Positions 26,595-35,478 are shown, numbered from the stretch's first letter. The stretch is 36,132 nucleotides of DNA from an uncultured Clostridium sp. (GCA_945915475.1 CAMEFI010000031.1:1-36132), one strand, 5' to 3'. A program made the numbers and translations. The notes: generated by a model not told the origin, from the sequence alone.

Positions 26595-27323
26595 ATGAAA
26601 CAAACCGCTATTATTACCGGGGCCTCCCGGGGCATTGGAAAAGCCTGTGCCTTAGAGCTTGCCCGGCATTTTGACACAATTGTTATCAACTCCTGTCACC
26701 ATGAAGCTGACTTACTTGCAACAAAGGAAGCAATTACCTCTCTTGGTACCAATTGTCTTACATTCACGGGAGATGTGGGGGACTATTCCTTCACCTCTTC
26801 CATGATGCAGCAGATAATGACGGAATGCCCTGCTATTGAACTGTTAGTGAATAATGCTGGTATATCTTATGTCGGATTATTAACGGATATGCAGATAAAT
26901 GACTGGAATCAGATTATCCGGACAAATCTGACTTCTCTGTTCAATTGCTGCCAACCAATCATTCCCCAGATGGTCAAACGTCAGTCCGGACATATCATTA
27001 ACATTTCCTCCATGTGGGGAATCAGCGGTGCCTCCTGCGAAGTCGCTTACAGTGCAGCAAAGGGTGGTGTCAATGCTTTCACTAAGGCGTTGGCTAAAGA
27101 ACTCGCTCCCAGCCATGTCCGGGTGAATGCTCTCGCATGCGGTGCCATTGATACCCAGATGAATGCCTGTTTTACAAAAGAGGAACGCGATGCTTTATGC
27201 GACGAGATTCCAGCCTGTCGGTTGGGGACTCCGGAAGAAATCGCACAAATGGTCTACCATTTATATCAAAGTCCTTTATATCTGACAGGCGAAGTCATAA
27301 AAATAGACGGTGGTTATCTCTAA
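26595..27323 (+). CDS. FabG-like short-chain dehydrogenase/reductase
   Basis: A 242-residue classical SDR. The cofactor motif TGASRGIG is at 8-15, NNAG at 86-89, and the catalytic tetrad Asn111, Ser139, Tyr152 and Lys156 (YSAAK) is complete. Closest in pattern to 3-oxoacyl-ACP reductase (FabG, YmfI-like), which uses NADPH to reduce 3-ketoacyl groups in fatty acid synthesis, but it is not beside other fab genes, so the substrate may differ. Start ATG 26595 follows GAAAGGA. A promoter with 17-base spacer lies upstream, and a hairpin overlapping the stop codon ends the gene. Confidence 0.88.
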   Translation: MKQTAIITGASRGIGKACALELARHFDTIVINSCHHEADLLATKEAITSLGTNCLTFTGDVGDYSFTSSMMQQIMTECPAIELLVNNAGISYVGLLTDMQINDWNQIIRTNLTSLFNCCQPIIPQMVKRQSGHIINISSMWGISGASCEVAYSAAKGGVNAFTKALAKELAPSHVRVNALACGAIDTQMNACFTKEERDALCDEIPACRLGTPEEIAQMVYHLYQSPLYLTGEVIKIDGGYL

Positions 27324-27333
27324 ACCACCGTCT
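27305..27333. terminator. bidirectional terminator between fabG-like and NlpC/P60 genes
   Basis: AGACGGTGGTT (27305-27315) pairs perfectly with AACCACCGTCT (27323-27333) around a 7-base loop that includes most of the reductase stop codon. T-rich sequence follows on both strands (TATTCTTCT to the right, ATTTTTATG on the minus strand), so it can serve both converging genes. Confidence 0.85.
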
Positions 27334-27358
27334 TATTCTTCTCATCTATCCAACTGCA

Positions 27359-28108
27359 TTACTTCTTCTTGGCATATCGTGTTACACTCTCATCTGTCTC
27401 TTCTCCCGGATATGTCTCTGACTCCAACACTCTGCCAACAGCAACATACTTGCGGTAATTATAATCCGAAATCACAATCCCCGTTGATTCCGTTGATGCA
27501 TGTACAACCTTTCCATTCCCTATGTACAAAGCAACATGGGAACAACTCCTCTTACTACTTCCATAGAAAATCAAATCACCAGGCTTAATATTCTTCATCT
27601 TCACCTTCTGGGTATCTCCGATCTGGCTATACGCATTATGCGTTAAATCATATCCAAACTTCTTATATACTGCTAAAGTAAAACCGGAACAATCTGCACC
27701 CTTTGTAAGGCTTGTACCACCATAACGATACCTATTACCAACATACTTCAATGCATAACTTATTACCTGTTTCTGTTCAATTGACATTCCTGTATAATCT
27801 ACAACTGTCACCAGACAGGTATAACGCTTACCATCTAACTGCGCAGTTACCTTAGCACTTCCTACAGAATTCGGTGTAAGTAAACCTTCATCTACATTCA
27901 CCACTTTCTTATTCGACGTTGTCCAGCTATCCGCTTCCTCTTCCAAATCTTCATCTGTGTCAACTAAATCCAGCTGATAAGTGGTCCCCATCTCTAAAAC
28001 AAGTTTCTTATTATTCAACTTTACTGCAGCCTGTGCGTCTACAGAAAAGAAAATCATCATTCCAAATGTAAATAACAATGTTGAAAGTGTTAACCCTGTA
28101 CGTTTCAT
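27359..28108 (-). CDS. secreted NlpC/P60 peptidoglycan hydrolase with Ig-like domain
   Basis: A 249-residue secreted protein. It has a signal peptide with likely cleavage after DAQA at about 27, a BIG2-like domain at about 28-105 (SWTTSNKKVVNVDEGLLTPN), and an NlpC/P60 domain with YRYGGTSLTKGADCSGF, giving Cys140, His191 (CSHVALYIG) and His203 (VVHAST) as the catalytic set. Such enzymes cut gamma-D-Glu to diamino acid bonds in cell-wall peptides. ATG 28108 is preferred because GGAAGGA lies about 8 bases before it; the TTG six codons earlier is in the leader. A promoter is suggested at 28157-28184. Confidence 0.9.
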   Translation of the reverse strand: MKRTGLTLSTLLFTFGMMIFFSVDAQAAVKLNNKKLVLEMGTTYQLDLVDTDEDLEEEADSWTTSNKKVVNVDEGLLTPNSVGSAKVTAQLDGKRYTCLVTVVDYTGMSIEQKQVISYALKYVGNRYRYGGTSLTKGADCSGFTLAVYKKFGYDLTHNAYSQIGDTQKVKMKNIKPGDLIFYGSSKRSCSHVALYIGNGKVVHASTESTGIVISDYNYRKYVAVGRVLESETYPGEETDESVTRYAKKK

Positions 28109-28156
28109 CCTTTTTATCCTTCCCAATACTTATCGTATTAACGTTTACCAAGGTCT

Positions 28157-28184
28157 ATTTTAACACATTTTTTACATTTTTCAA
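28157..28184 (-). promoter_or_regulatory. probable promoter of the NlpC/P60 gene
   Basis: On the minus strand TTGAAA (28179-28184) and TAAAAT (28157-28162) are separated by 16 bases, about 50 bases before the start codon. Confidence 0.5.
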
Positions 28185-28229
28185 GTTCTTTTTGAAATAA
28201 ATGTAACATTTCCGTAACAAATTATCATC

Positions 28230-28709
28230 TTATTCCGGATATTCCAGTCTCTCCTTTGTTATATTGCATAATACTTCATCATAATATCGCTTAGCCACAT
28301 ATCGAGCCATCGGAAGATTCATATCCAGATAATTCCCACAGTCTCTTGCACAGGCACCCGGAACCTCCCCATCAAAATCTTTCATAAATCCATACATTTC
28401 CCTCATCAGATCAACAACATCCCTTGATTCATAATCCCCTGCTAAAATGAGATAAAATCCGGTTCGGCAACCCATTGGTCCAAAGTAGATCACTTTTTCC
28501 TTCCAATCCCGGTGATTTCTCAAAAAAGTAGCACCTAAATGTTCCAATGTATGCACTTCTGCTGTATTCATAACCGGTTCATAATTCGGTCGTGTCATCC
28601 GAAGATCAAAGGTGGTTATCGTTTCTGTTCCAACCTTATCTTTTCTCGATACATAAATACCCGGCAGTAATGTTAAATGATTCACTGTAAAACTTGCTAT
28701 CTTATCCAT
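28230..28709 (-). CDS. luxS: S-ribosylhomocysteine lyase LuxS
   Basis: A 159-residue enzyme. HTLEH (His53, Glu56, His57) with Cys124 (ACARDCGNY) forms the metal site, and Cys81 in GPMGCRTGFYL is the catalytic cysteine. It splits S-ribosylhomocysteine into homocysteine and DPD, the precursor of the AI-2 signal, in the activated methyl cycle. ATG 28709 follows GAGGGA. It lies 29 bases after mtnN in the same direction, so SAH is processed by two adjacent products. No strong hairpin was seen after the stop. Confidence 0.97.
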   Translation of the reverse strand: MDKIASFTVNHLTLLPGIYVSRKDKVGTETITTFDLRMTRPNYEPVMNTAEVHTLEHLGATFLRNHRDWKEKVIYFGPMGCRTGFYLILAGDYESRDVVDLMREMYGFMKDFDGEVPGACARDCGNYLDMNLPMARYVAKRYYDEVLCNITKERLEYPE

Positions 28710-28738
28710 TGAACAATTCCCTCTTTCTTATTCTCATA

Positions 28739-29434
28739 TCAACTCAAAACTTCACACAATGCCAGCAGTAATCTCACAGAATGCTCAATTGCTTTCGCCT
28801 CAAAAGTAGGATAATCCTCCGATGCAGAATCATCCGCCTTATCGGAAATCGCACGAATGATCAAAAAGGGAATCCCATTCAAATAAGCAGCATGTGCAAT
28901 AGCAGCGCCCTCCATCTCTGTACAGTAGCCTGCAAAATTCTCTACAAGCCACTCTTTTTTCGCCTTATCGGAGATGAACTGATCTCCACTGACCACTCTG
29001 CCTTCAAAAACAGTAACTTCCGGATTCACTCTCTCGCATGTTTCTTTTGCAATTTTACGAAGTCTGGTATCTGCCTGAAAGGACAATGTATCCATTCTTG
29101 GAATCTGTCCCACCGGATACCCAAATGCAACAGCATCCATATCATGTTCTAACGCATCCGTTGACAGGACAATATCCCCGATATTGATATCCGCATTCAA
29201 AGAACCCGCAATTCCTGTATTAATCACCGCATCTACATGATAAAGATCTGCCAGAATCTGCGTACACATAGCCGCATTCACCTTACCGATTCCTGATCGA
29301 ACCACCACTACCGGATGGCCTTTCACTGTTCCCTTCAGGAATTCCATAGAAGCAACCATTTGGGTCTCCACATTCTCCATCTGTTCTTTTATCTTTGCTA
29401 CCTCTTCATCCATTGCGCCAATAATTCCAAGCAT
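28739..29434 (-). CDS. mtnN: 5'-methylthioadenosine/S-adenosylhomocysteine nucleosidase
   Basis: A 231-residue nucleosidase. GIIGAMDEEV with catalytic-region Glu11, VVRSGIGKVNAAM, NTGIAGSLN, VSGDQF, CTEMEGAAIAHAA and ISDKADD (catalytic Asp) match the MtnN/Pfs family. It removes adenine from SAH, MTA and 5'-deoxyadenosine; SAH becomes the LuxS substrate. It begins only one base after the histidine kinase stop codon, with a GGAAAG site inside the kinase gene, so translation is likely coupled. 5'-deoxyadenosine is a product of radical SAM enzymes, so this enzyme may also support those reactions. Confidence 0.96.
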   Translation of the reverse strand: MLGIIGAMDEEVAKIKEQMENVETQMVASMEFLKGTVKGHPVVVVRSGIGKVNAAMCTQILADLYHVDAVINTGIAGSLNADINIGDIVLSTDALEHDMDAVAFGYPVGQIPRMDTLSFQADTRLRKIAKETCERVNPEVTVFEGRVVSGDQFISDKAKKEWLVENFAGYCTEMEGAAIAHAAYLNGIPFLIIRAISDKADDSASEDYPTFEAKAIEHSVRLLLALCEVLS

Positions 29435-29435
29435 C

Positions 29436-30809
29436 TTATTCTTCCTTTCCTTTCATAAGCGGAATCACAAGTTTCACTGTAAACTCACCTTCCACTTCAT
29501 ATTTCTTGAATTCTCCATGTTGAAGTTTCATAATACGTTCGCATGTAATCAGACCAATATTGGTACTCTCATGCCGATCTAGATTCTCCTTAACCTTATT
29601 ACGAATCCGCAGTACCAGATAATTCTGCTCTTTACTTGCAATAATTTCAATAGGCTGATTCTTATCCGCATATTTATTCAGATTGGATAAAATGTTATTC
29701 AATACCCGCTGCATATACCGAACATGAATAAGACAGATATCTCCCTCGTCAATATGATTATGGGCAACTATCTCGTATCCATCTTCTTCCAGATTCAAAA
29801 ACTGATTCTCCACTAAATCCATTACTAATCCATATGCCGAAACGGACTCAACCTCAACTTCCTTGCGATCTTCTCCATAAATCAAAAAATATTCGAACAA
29901 CTCGTCCGACAAATCTTTGATCTCTTTTGTCTTTGCAAGAGAAAGTTCCAAAAATCTCTTCTGCTGTTCCGGATCTTTTTCTCTTTCCATATTAAGGATT
30001 TCCAAGTATCCTGTCAAGGTGGTAAGAGGCGTCCGTAAGTCATGAGACATTGCTGTGACCAGATCTTTATTCGCCTGTAGCATTTTTTTCTCTTTTTCCT
30101 GGTTCTCAATAATCGAAAGTCGCATCTGCTCAATACCCCTGGCAAGATTACTGATCTCATCCTCTCCCTTGATGGTAATGGGATATTCCAGATTGCCGCC
30201 CTCTAATATCTGTAGTTCCTGCTCAATCTGATTGATATAACTGAATTTTCTACTTAATAATTTTGATAATAATATCACAAATAATACGATTGCCAGCCCA
30301 ATTGATACAATCCAAATATAATTATAATATTTCCAATAATCATAACAAAACATATCCACACTTGCCGTAGAACCATCTGTCAGTACAAGCTTATACAAAT
30401 TATCGGAATCAATCAATTCATTACTGGTATAAGAGTCCTGCAACGATGTGTCACCCTCGTCAACACCGTTATCATCTGCTTCATAATAAGCATAATCGGA
30501 ATTGAAGATCACGCGATTGTTCTGATAAATGGATATATATTCATAAGGATTATCATCCGCCCATTTCACCAGCTCACCAATATTCGCCACACCAATTCGG
30601 TTGGTCGTAACATAATCCTGCAAATCTTCCATATATCGGTACTGAAAATTCTTATTCATTTCTTTGCTGTTAAAAAGCTTCTCAACCCCACGGCTCCCTA
30701 ACTGAATCATAAGGAATCCACAACCAAAAGCAATTGCTGCAGTAAACATAATCGCACCAAGTAAATACCACATCAAACGGTTTTTCAGGGCATATGTGAT
30801 CTTAGACAA
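29436..30809 (-). CDS. two-component sensor histidine kinase
   Basis: About 457 residues. Two membrane helices (about 12-37 and 164-186) enclose an outer sensor domain of about 125 residues; then a HAMP region, HisKA with phospho-acceptor His256 (AMSHDLRTPLTTL), and a HATPase domain with N box NNILSNLNKYAD and a NIGLITCERIM segment. The usual DxGxG G1 box is replaced by RIRNKVKEN. The start is a TTG at 30809 preceded by GAAGGGGAT, overlapping the end of the response regulator gene by 8 bases; an ATG at 30851 lies deeper inside it. The signal is unknown. It is translationally linked to mtnN downstream. Confidence 0.9.
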   Translation of the reverse strand: MSKITYALKNRLMWYLLGAIMFTAAIAFGCGFLMIQLGSRGVEKLFNSKEMNKNFQYRYMEDLQDYVTTNRIGVANIGELVKWADDNPYEYISIYQNNRVIFNSDYAYYEADDNGVDEGDTSLQDSYTSNELIDSDNLYKLVLTDGSTASVDMFCYDYWKYYNYIWIVSIGLAIVLFVILLSKLLSRKFSYINQIEQELQILEGGNLEYPITIKGEDEISNLARGIEQMRLSIIENQEKEKKMLQANKDLVTAMSHDLRTPLTTLTGYLEILNMEREKDPEQQKRFLELSLAKTKEIKDLSDELFEYFLIYGEDRKEVEVESVSAYGLVMDLVENQFLNLEEDGYEIVAHNHIDEGDICLIHVRYMQRVLNNILSNLNKYADKNQPIEIIASKEQNYLVLRIRNKVKENLDRHESTNIGLITCERIMKLQHGEFKKYEVEGEFTVKLVIPLMKGKEE

Positions 30810-31494
30810 CTCGATATCCCCTTCCCCATATGTTATGCAAATACTTTGCACTCGGACCCGTGTCTCCTAATTTCTTGCGGATATTCCGAATATGCACCAT
30901 GACCGTATTAGTAGAGTTTGGCAAATAAGCTTCTTCCCACACGGTTTCATAAATCTCTTTTGCCGTAAAAATATGATTACGGTTAGAAGCCAATAATAAA
31001 AGGATCCGATACTCGATCTCCGTAAGTGGTATTTCTACACCGTCCCGTATCACCTGTTGCAAATCGGTATCCAGAATGATATCCTGAATAATAAGCTGTG
31101 ATTTTTTTCTCTCTCCTTCTGAGTCTAAGTGAGGACGTTTTAAAAGTGCTTTCACACGGAGCAACAATTCCGTACAGGAAAAGGGCTTTGTCAGATAATC
31201 ATCTCCACCTGCTTCAAATCCCTCAATCAAATCGGATTCCGCAGACTTTGCTGTCAAAAACAAAACGGGTACCTCTGCCGTTTCCCGAATTCTGGCACAT
31301 GCATCAATACCATTACACTTCGGCATCATAATATCCAAAATCACCAATGAAATATCCGAATTGAACTTCCCAACTGCTTCCTCCCCATTGACTGCCATCA
31401 CTACTTCAAATCCGGCATCTTCCAACATAATCCGCAATATTTCACGAATATCTTTTGCATCATCTGCAACTAATATTTTCTGTTTCTCTGCCAT
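30802..31494 (-). CDS. OmpR-family response regulator
   Basis: A 230-residue regulator. The receiver domain has acidic pocket Asp11/Asp12, phospho-acceptor Asp54 (LVILDIMMPKCNG), Thr in LFLTAKS and Lys in DDYLTKPFS. The winged-helix DNA-binding domain contains LTEIEYRILLLLASNRNHIF and IWGRGYRVV at the end. ATG 31494 is chosen; GTG codons just upstream (31503, 31497) are alternatives since AAAGG sits close to them. Its gene overlaps the kinase gene, so these are a cognate pair, followed by mtnN and luxS in one probable operon. Confidence 0.92.
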   Translation of the reverse strand: MAEKQKILVADDAKDIREILRIMLEDAGFEVVMAVNGEEAVGKFNSDISLVILDIMMPKCNGIDACARIRETAEVPVLFLTAKSAESDLIEGFEAGGDDYLTKPFSCTELLLRVKALLKRPHLDSEGERKKSQLIIQDIILDTDLQQVIRDGVEIPLTEIEYRILLLLASNRNHIFTAKEIYETVWEEAYLPNSTNTVMVHIRNIRKKLGDTGPSAKYLHNIWGRGYRVV

Positions 31495-31551
31495 CACTCT
31501 CACGCCTTTCTCAGGATTCTCTTACGTTCTATATTGTTTTCAGTATAGCAA

Positions 31552-31578
31552 ATTATAAGAGAAAAACATATGTGTCAA
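31552..31578 (-). promoter_or_regulatory. possible promoter of the two-component-mtnN-luxS operon
   Basis: On the minus strand a perfect TTGACA (31573-31578) is followed after 15 bases by TATAAT (31552-31557). The short spacer predicts weak basal activity, such as at activated promoters. A TATACT further on (31542-31547) is too distant from the same -35. Confidence 0.45.
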
Positions 31579-31600
31579 AGGAAGAATTAAGAATTCTTTA

Positions 31601-32338
31601 TTATTTATCCTTTTGTTTGATCAGATCCTCTAATTCCTGCAGTTCCGTCTCATCCATCTTTGTATAAGCAGCCAGCTCTGCCATTGTGGGTTCGGTCCCA
31701 TTTTCTTCTGCCAACAATTTTTTTGCTTCATGCACAAGACTAATTTTCCCGACCAACGTGCTCTCCTGCTCACGTTCGTTATTCATCTCAGATGCATAAT
31801 TCATAATCGCCCGTTCCACCGCATCCTCTAACTCCTGCTCTACATCATAAGCCTGTTTACAGCCACACAATTCACTCAGTTTCAGAAAAAGTGCAACATT
31901 GCCTTCCTGCACTAAATCTTCCACCATTAGTCTCGGTTCTATATACTTGTCCGCAATTTTTAACACCATTTCCAAAGAAAACATGGAAATCGGTTCAATG
32001 GCCTTTTCATCACCTGCCAATAAGGCTTTATAAAATGTAATTCTTTCTTCCTCTTCATACTGCGGAATTCCCGCAAGGTCCTGTAAATACATCTCATATA
32101 CTTTTGACGACCTCTCCTCATTCTCCTCATCCACTGCTTCGCCGCTTTCATCATTGGAAGCATTCTCATCCTTTTCCGGATTCATCAGATAATCCATCAC
32201 CATCTTCTTATGTGCATCGCTTAATTCCATATCCGAAAAATAGCTTAGTATCTCCTCTTCTGTCATAGCTTGCTCTGATGTCCGCATAATCTCTGCCACA
32301 CTTGAAAGCGTATCCATAAATGCCTGCTCATCTAACAT
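31601..32338 (-). CDS. sigma-70-like protein lacking promoter-recognition regions
   Basis: A 245-residue protein. After an acidic N-terminus, MYLQDLAGIPQYEEEERITF and LAGDEKAIEPIS resemble sigma region 1.2, and KIADKYIEPRLMVEDLVQEG resembles region 2.1-2.2, the part that binds core RNA polymerase. LVGKISLVHEAKKLL and EPTMAELAAYTKMDETELQE resemble region 3. Regions 2.3-2.4 are poorly matched and region 4 is missing, so it should not recognise -10 and -35 boxes by itself. It is rich in Glu. ATG 32338 has GGAGG 8 bases upstream; a TTG five codons earlier overlaps that site. It could act as a polymerase-binding modulator or a decayed sigma factor. Confidence 0.75.
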   Translation of the reverse strand: MLDEQAFMDTLSSVAEIMRTSEQAMTEEEILSYFSDMELSDAHKKMVMDYLMNPEKDENASNDESGEAVDEENEERSSKVYEMYLQDLAGIPQYEEEERITFYKALLAGDEKAIEPISMFSLEMVLKIADKYIEPRLMVEDLVQEGNVALFLKLSELCGCKQAYDVEQELEDAVERAIMNYASEMNNEREQESTLVGKISLVHEAKKLLAEENGTEPTMAELAAYTKMDETELQELEDLIKQKDK

Positions 32339-32424
32339 GTTCTCTTCCTCCAATATTACTCTTCTATATCAAGCTTAAAATGTATAATTACCCATCTTCA
32401 TGTATCACATTATTCAAGTCAAAC

Positions 32425-33213
32425 TTATTCTTCCCGGATCAGTATATCCAGTGTATGTGCGCCGGCACCAATTAAGTCCTGTCGTTCGCATGTAGAAAGA
32501 TGATAATCAATAAACAACCCAAAGGTCTCCTCATCCATGGCATTTAACACCGGACGCATATAGTTAGCCGGGCCGTCCGGCGATATAATCTGCAGTCGTC
32601 TCAGTTTCACCACTTTATTCAAAGCATTAATATCCTCAATTCGTACATAATCATATAAATCTTTTTCAGATGATCTAGAATGAAAATCTGAGGTGAGCCT
32701 TTTTTCTTCCATGCATTCCCTGATATGATTCTCTTTAAATGCATATGTAAGTACACAGTACTCATTCATACAATATGCAACCAGAATGATACCACCTTTT
32801 TTCGTCACCCGTTTTGCCTCGGCAAGTGCACGCACTTTGTCCTCCATTGTGAATAAATGATACATAGGACCAAAAAGCAGTGTCATGTCAAAGCATTCAT
32901 CCGCAAAACGTTTCAGGTTCAATGCATTTCCCTGATATGCCTTCACGCTGCTTTGTTTTGATTTCAATATTCCAAGATTATATTTCACAAGCTCAACCGC
33001 TGTCACATCATACCCTTCCTCTGCCAGGGCAACACTGTATCTCCCGGTTCCGGCTCCAATGTCTAATACGGACGCCTGAGGCATATCTGCAAGATATTTG
33101 TGAATGTACTGCATGGTAGTAATATACTCCACCTGACCATGACGGCTCAGCAATCGTTTCTCTTCATTAAACTTGTTATAATATTGTTCTAATTCGGTCA
33201 TTTGCTTTGCCAT
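32425..33213 (-). CDS. class I SAM-dependent methyltransferase
   Basis: A 262-residue protein with motif I VLDIGAGTGRYSVAL at about 49-63, followed by acidic VTAVE, and ECFDMTLLFGPMYHL in the motif IV area, typical of small-molecule methyltransferases of the UbiE/Methyltransf_11/25 type. Substrate cannot be told. ATG 33213 has AGGAAGGA upstream at a spacing near 10. It is 86 bases upstream of the sigma-like gene in the same direction, and about 57 bases downstream of the zinc-ribbon membrane protein. Confidence 0.85.
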   Translation of the reverse strand: MAKQMTELEQYYNKFNEEKRLLSRHGQVEYITTMQYIHKYLADMPQASVLDIGAGTGRYSVALAEEGYDVTAVELVKYNLGILKSKQSSVKAYQGNALNLKRFADECFDMTLLFGPMYHLFTMEDKVRALAEAKRVTKKGGIILVAYCMNEYCVLTYAFKENHIRECMEEKRLTSDFHSRSSEKDLYDYVRIEDINALNKVVKLRRLQIISPDGPANYMRPVLNAMDEETFGLFIDYHLSTCERQDLIGAGAHTLDILIREE

Positions 33214-33270
33214 ATTCCCGGTTCCTTCCTAACTGCCGACGCTCCAATTCATTGGGATAAATCTTTCTAT

Positions 33271-34863
33271 TTATCCTACAAAACCACAATGTGGATACAT
33301 ACCTATCCTTTCAACATTTCCGTTATCATCCGTAAAAATATCAACCATATAATTTCCAAATGCAGTACCAGTAATAAATACATTATCCATATAATCTACA
33401 GCATAAAAACCATATTCCAATAACAAAGAACGTGCCTCTGTTTCAGACATGCCCGGATACACCCCCAGTAATGTCACATTGTCAATCTTATTATTTTCAT
33501 ACACAATATACCCTGCATCTTCCCCGGAATCAAAATAAAACTCTGTTTCATTTACTGATCCTTCTCGCACCAGTCCATCCTCTTTTTCTGTAAATTGTGC
33601 CGATACAGAAGAAGCTAACATCTTCTCCACCTGTAAAAAATCATCATTATTCTCTATATAACAGATACCCATATCCATCTGTCCAGGCTGCAGTTTTGCA
33701 TTCACTTTCTCTTTCACATCCGCTATAAAATCATCTGTATAAGATGTATACTCTTTATCCATAATATATTTCCAGGATATCTCTATTTCTGTCGCACCAC
33801 CAAATACGGATTCATACCATGTATCATATTCTGCTTTATCCTTATACTCTGTAGCATCTAATCCATACAAATAGACAATACCATCATTATCCTTATCCGC
33901 CTCACTTGGAAAATCATCCGGTCCATATTCCCGCTCCCAGGATTCAACATATCCAATATCTTCATACTGATCTGTCTCTGCATTATACTGATAGGCTGAA
34001 TATGGCCATAAATCAACACCATATGTTTGATTATGACTGGCTATCCCCATCACAGCACCATTCGAATAAAAGATACTACCTGGAAACACAACTAATTCCT
34101 GTTCTAAACTGTTATTTTCCACATTATATTCATACACCCATTCTGCCATCTCTGCCATCGATCCATTCAAAATGGATAAAATAAGCTCTTCTTTCCCATC
34201 TCCATCAATATCTGTAATTGCATATTCATTTAATGCTTCCTCTGAATCATATTCCTCAGCCGTACAATATTCATCGTTTGGAAGAACACCAAGCGACACA
34301 CCTGTCAGAACACCCGCATACGCATTTCTCCGTGCCACTATGTTATATTCTTCCTGTTCCATTTTTTCAAATAAACTCTTCATATTATTCTCACACTGAC
34401 CACAGATATCCACATCCTGCTTTGCAATCGCAGTCTCATAATCGGATACCGTTTTGTTGTAAGTTTCTTGAATTTCTCCGCTTAAAGTATGGGCAGCAAA
34501 TTGTGTCTTCCACTGATCGAGCTGAGCCTGAAAAGAAGACACGTCAATTGGCTCTGTTCCTTCTTCTACACTTTCATTTTGATTCGATAACACTCTAGAA
34601 CTATCCTGTTTGGCAGACTGTTTGCTTTTTTCATGATTCCCTCTCATGGCATACCATATCATCACTCCGGATAAAACAAATAGCACAATAGAAATACCCA
34701 CAATCACATATATCATCTTCGGCGTCTTTTTATCAGATTCTTCCTTTGACACTTTCTTTTTTGAAACGCTCTGACCATTTGGTTTAGAATCCATTTTGGT
34801 TCCACATTTTATACAGAATTTTGCACCATCCGGTGTCTCTTGCCCACACTTATTGCAAATCAT
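33271..34863 (-). CDS. zinc-ribbon membrane protein with Ca-loop-like motif
   Basis: A 530-residue protein. A zinc ribbon (Cys3, Cys6, Cys17, Cys20) is followed by a Lys/Ser linker, one membrane helix (51-72) and a large outer region. Residues about 110-180 are helical; TDIDGDGKEELIL at about 218-230 is a calcium-loop-like element seen in VCBS/EF-hand-like repeats. The C-terminal part is mixed alpha/beta with VTLLGVYPGMSETEARSLL, which resembles SH3/BamE-like membrane proteins only by pattern. ATG 34863 is used since AAAGGAGA is 7 bases upstream; an earlier ATG lacks a site. Function unknown. Confidence 0.8.
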   Translation of the reverse strand: MICNKCGQETPDGAKFCIKCGTKMDSKPNGQSVSKKKVSKEESDKKTPKMIYVIVGISIVLFVLSGVMIWYAMRGNHEKSKQSAKQDSSRVLSNQNESVEEGTEPIDVSSFQAQLDQWKTQFAAHTLSGEIQETYNKTVSDYETAIAKQDVDICGQCENNMKSLFEKMEQEEYNIVARRNAYAGVLTGVSLGVLPNDEYCTAEEYDSEEALNEYAITDIDGDGKEELILSILNGSMAEMAEWVYEYNVENNSLEQELVVFPGSIFYSNGAVMGIASHNQTYGVDLWPYSAYQYNAETDQYEDIGYVESWEREYGPDDFPSEADKDNDGIVYLYGLDATEYKDKAEYDTWYESVFGGATEIEISWKYIMDKEYTSYTDDFIADVKEKVNAKLQPGQMDMGICYIENNDDFLQVEKMLASSVSAQFTEKEDGLVREGSVNETEFYFDSGEDAGYIVYENNKIDNVTLLGVYPGMSETEARSLLLEYGFYAVDYMDNVFITGTAFGNYMVDIFTDDNGNVERIGMYPHCGFVG

Positions 34864-35025
34864 ACGTATTCTCCTTTTTTCATTTGTCATTTTTACTGTC
34901 AATCAATATAAAAACTATTATAACGTGAAACCATACAATAATCAAATACGAATTATAATGGGAAATTTCTAATATTTTTATACAAAAACTGCTTTCCACT
35001 ATCTACATCCTCTTTACAATAAAGA

Positions 35026-35478
35026 CTAGAGTTTGTATTGCATAAAATTACCATTATGAACAAACCCATAAGCTGTATATAATTTCACTCCCATATCAGA
35101 AGCTGTAATCTGTATGGTTCCACACCCATAATTTCTGGCCTCTTCAACAACTCTATGTAAAAGTTCTTTAGCGATTCCCTTTCGCCTATAACTTGGATCA
35201 GTAAACATACTAGATAAAAGTCCCATTTTCCCGCTAGGACATCCAAAATATGGTGGTTTTTCTACAAACGACATCCCGCTTGTACCAATAATCCTACCAT
35301 CATCTACAGCAATCCATGACACAAATGTACCATCTTTCATGTGCCGTTTATAATAATCCCTCAATGCCGGTTTTAGATCAATATCTTCTTTTGCTCCTTC
35401 TTCCCTTAACTGATTTATTCGCATTTCAATGAATACATCAAGTTCATTTTCACTCAATCTTTTATATTCTATTCCCAT
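35026..35478 (-). CDS. GNAT family N-acetyltransferase
   Basis: A 150-residue GNAT. FTDPSYRRKGIAKELLHRVVE carries the acetyl-CoA loop RRKGIA, and KLYTAYGF is the usual motif B ending. Earlier GTSGMSFVEKPP supports the central sheet. Substrate is unknown. The ATG at 35478 is chosen because GGAGG lies 8 bases before it; the longer frame starting at 35568 has no ribosome binding site and an atypical Asn/Phe-rich N-terminus. Confidence 0.87.
   Translation of the reverse strand: MGIEYKRLSENELDVFIEMRINQLREEGAKEDIDLKPALRDYYKRHMKDGTFVSWIAVDDGRIIGTSGMSFVEKPPYFGCPSGKMGLLSSMFTDPSYRRKGIAKELLHRVVEEARNYGCGTIQITASDMGVKLYTAYGFVHNGNFMQYKL

Noticed and set aside
26595-27323. Gene symbol fabG for the reductase
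   Set aside because: The SDR tetrad is complete but there are no neighbouring fatty-acid genes, so the substrate is not established.
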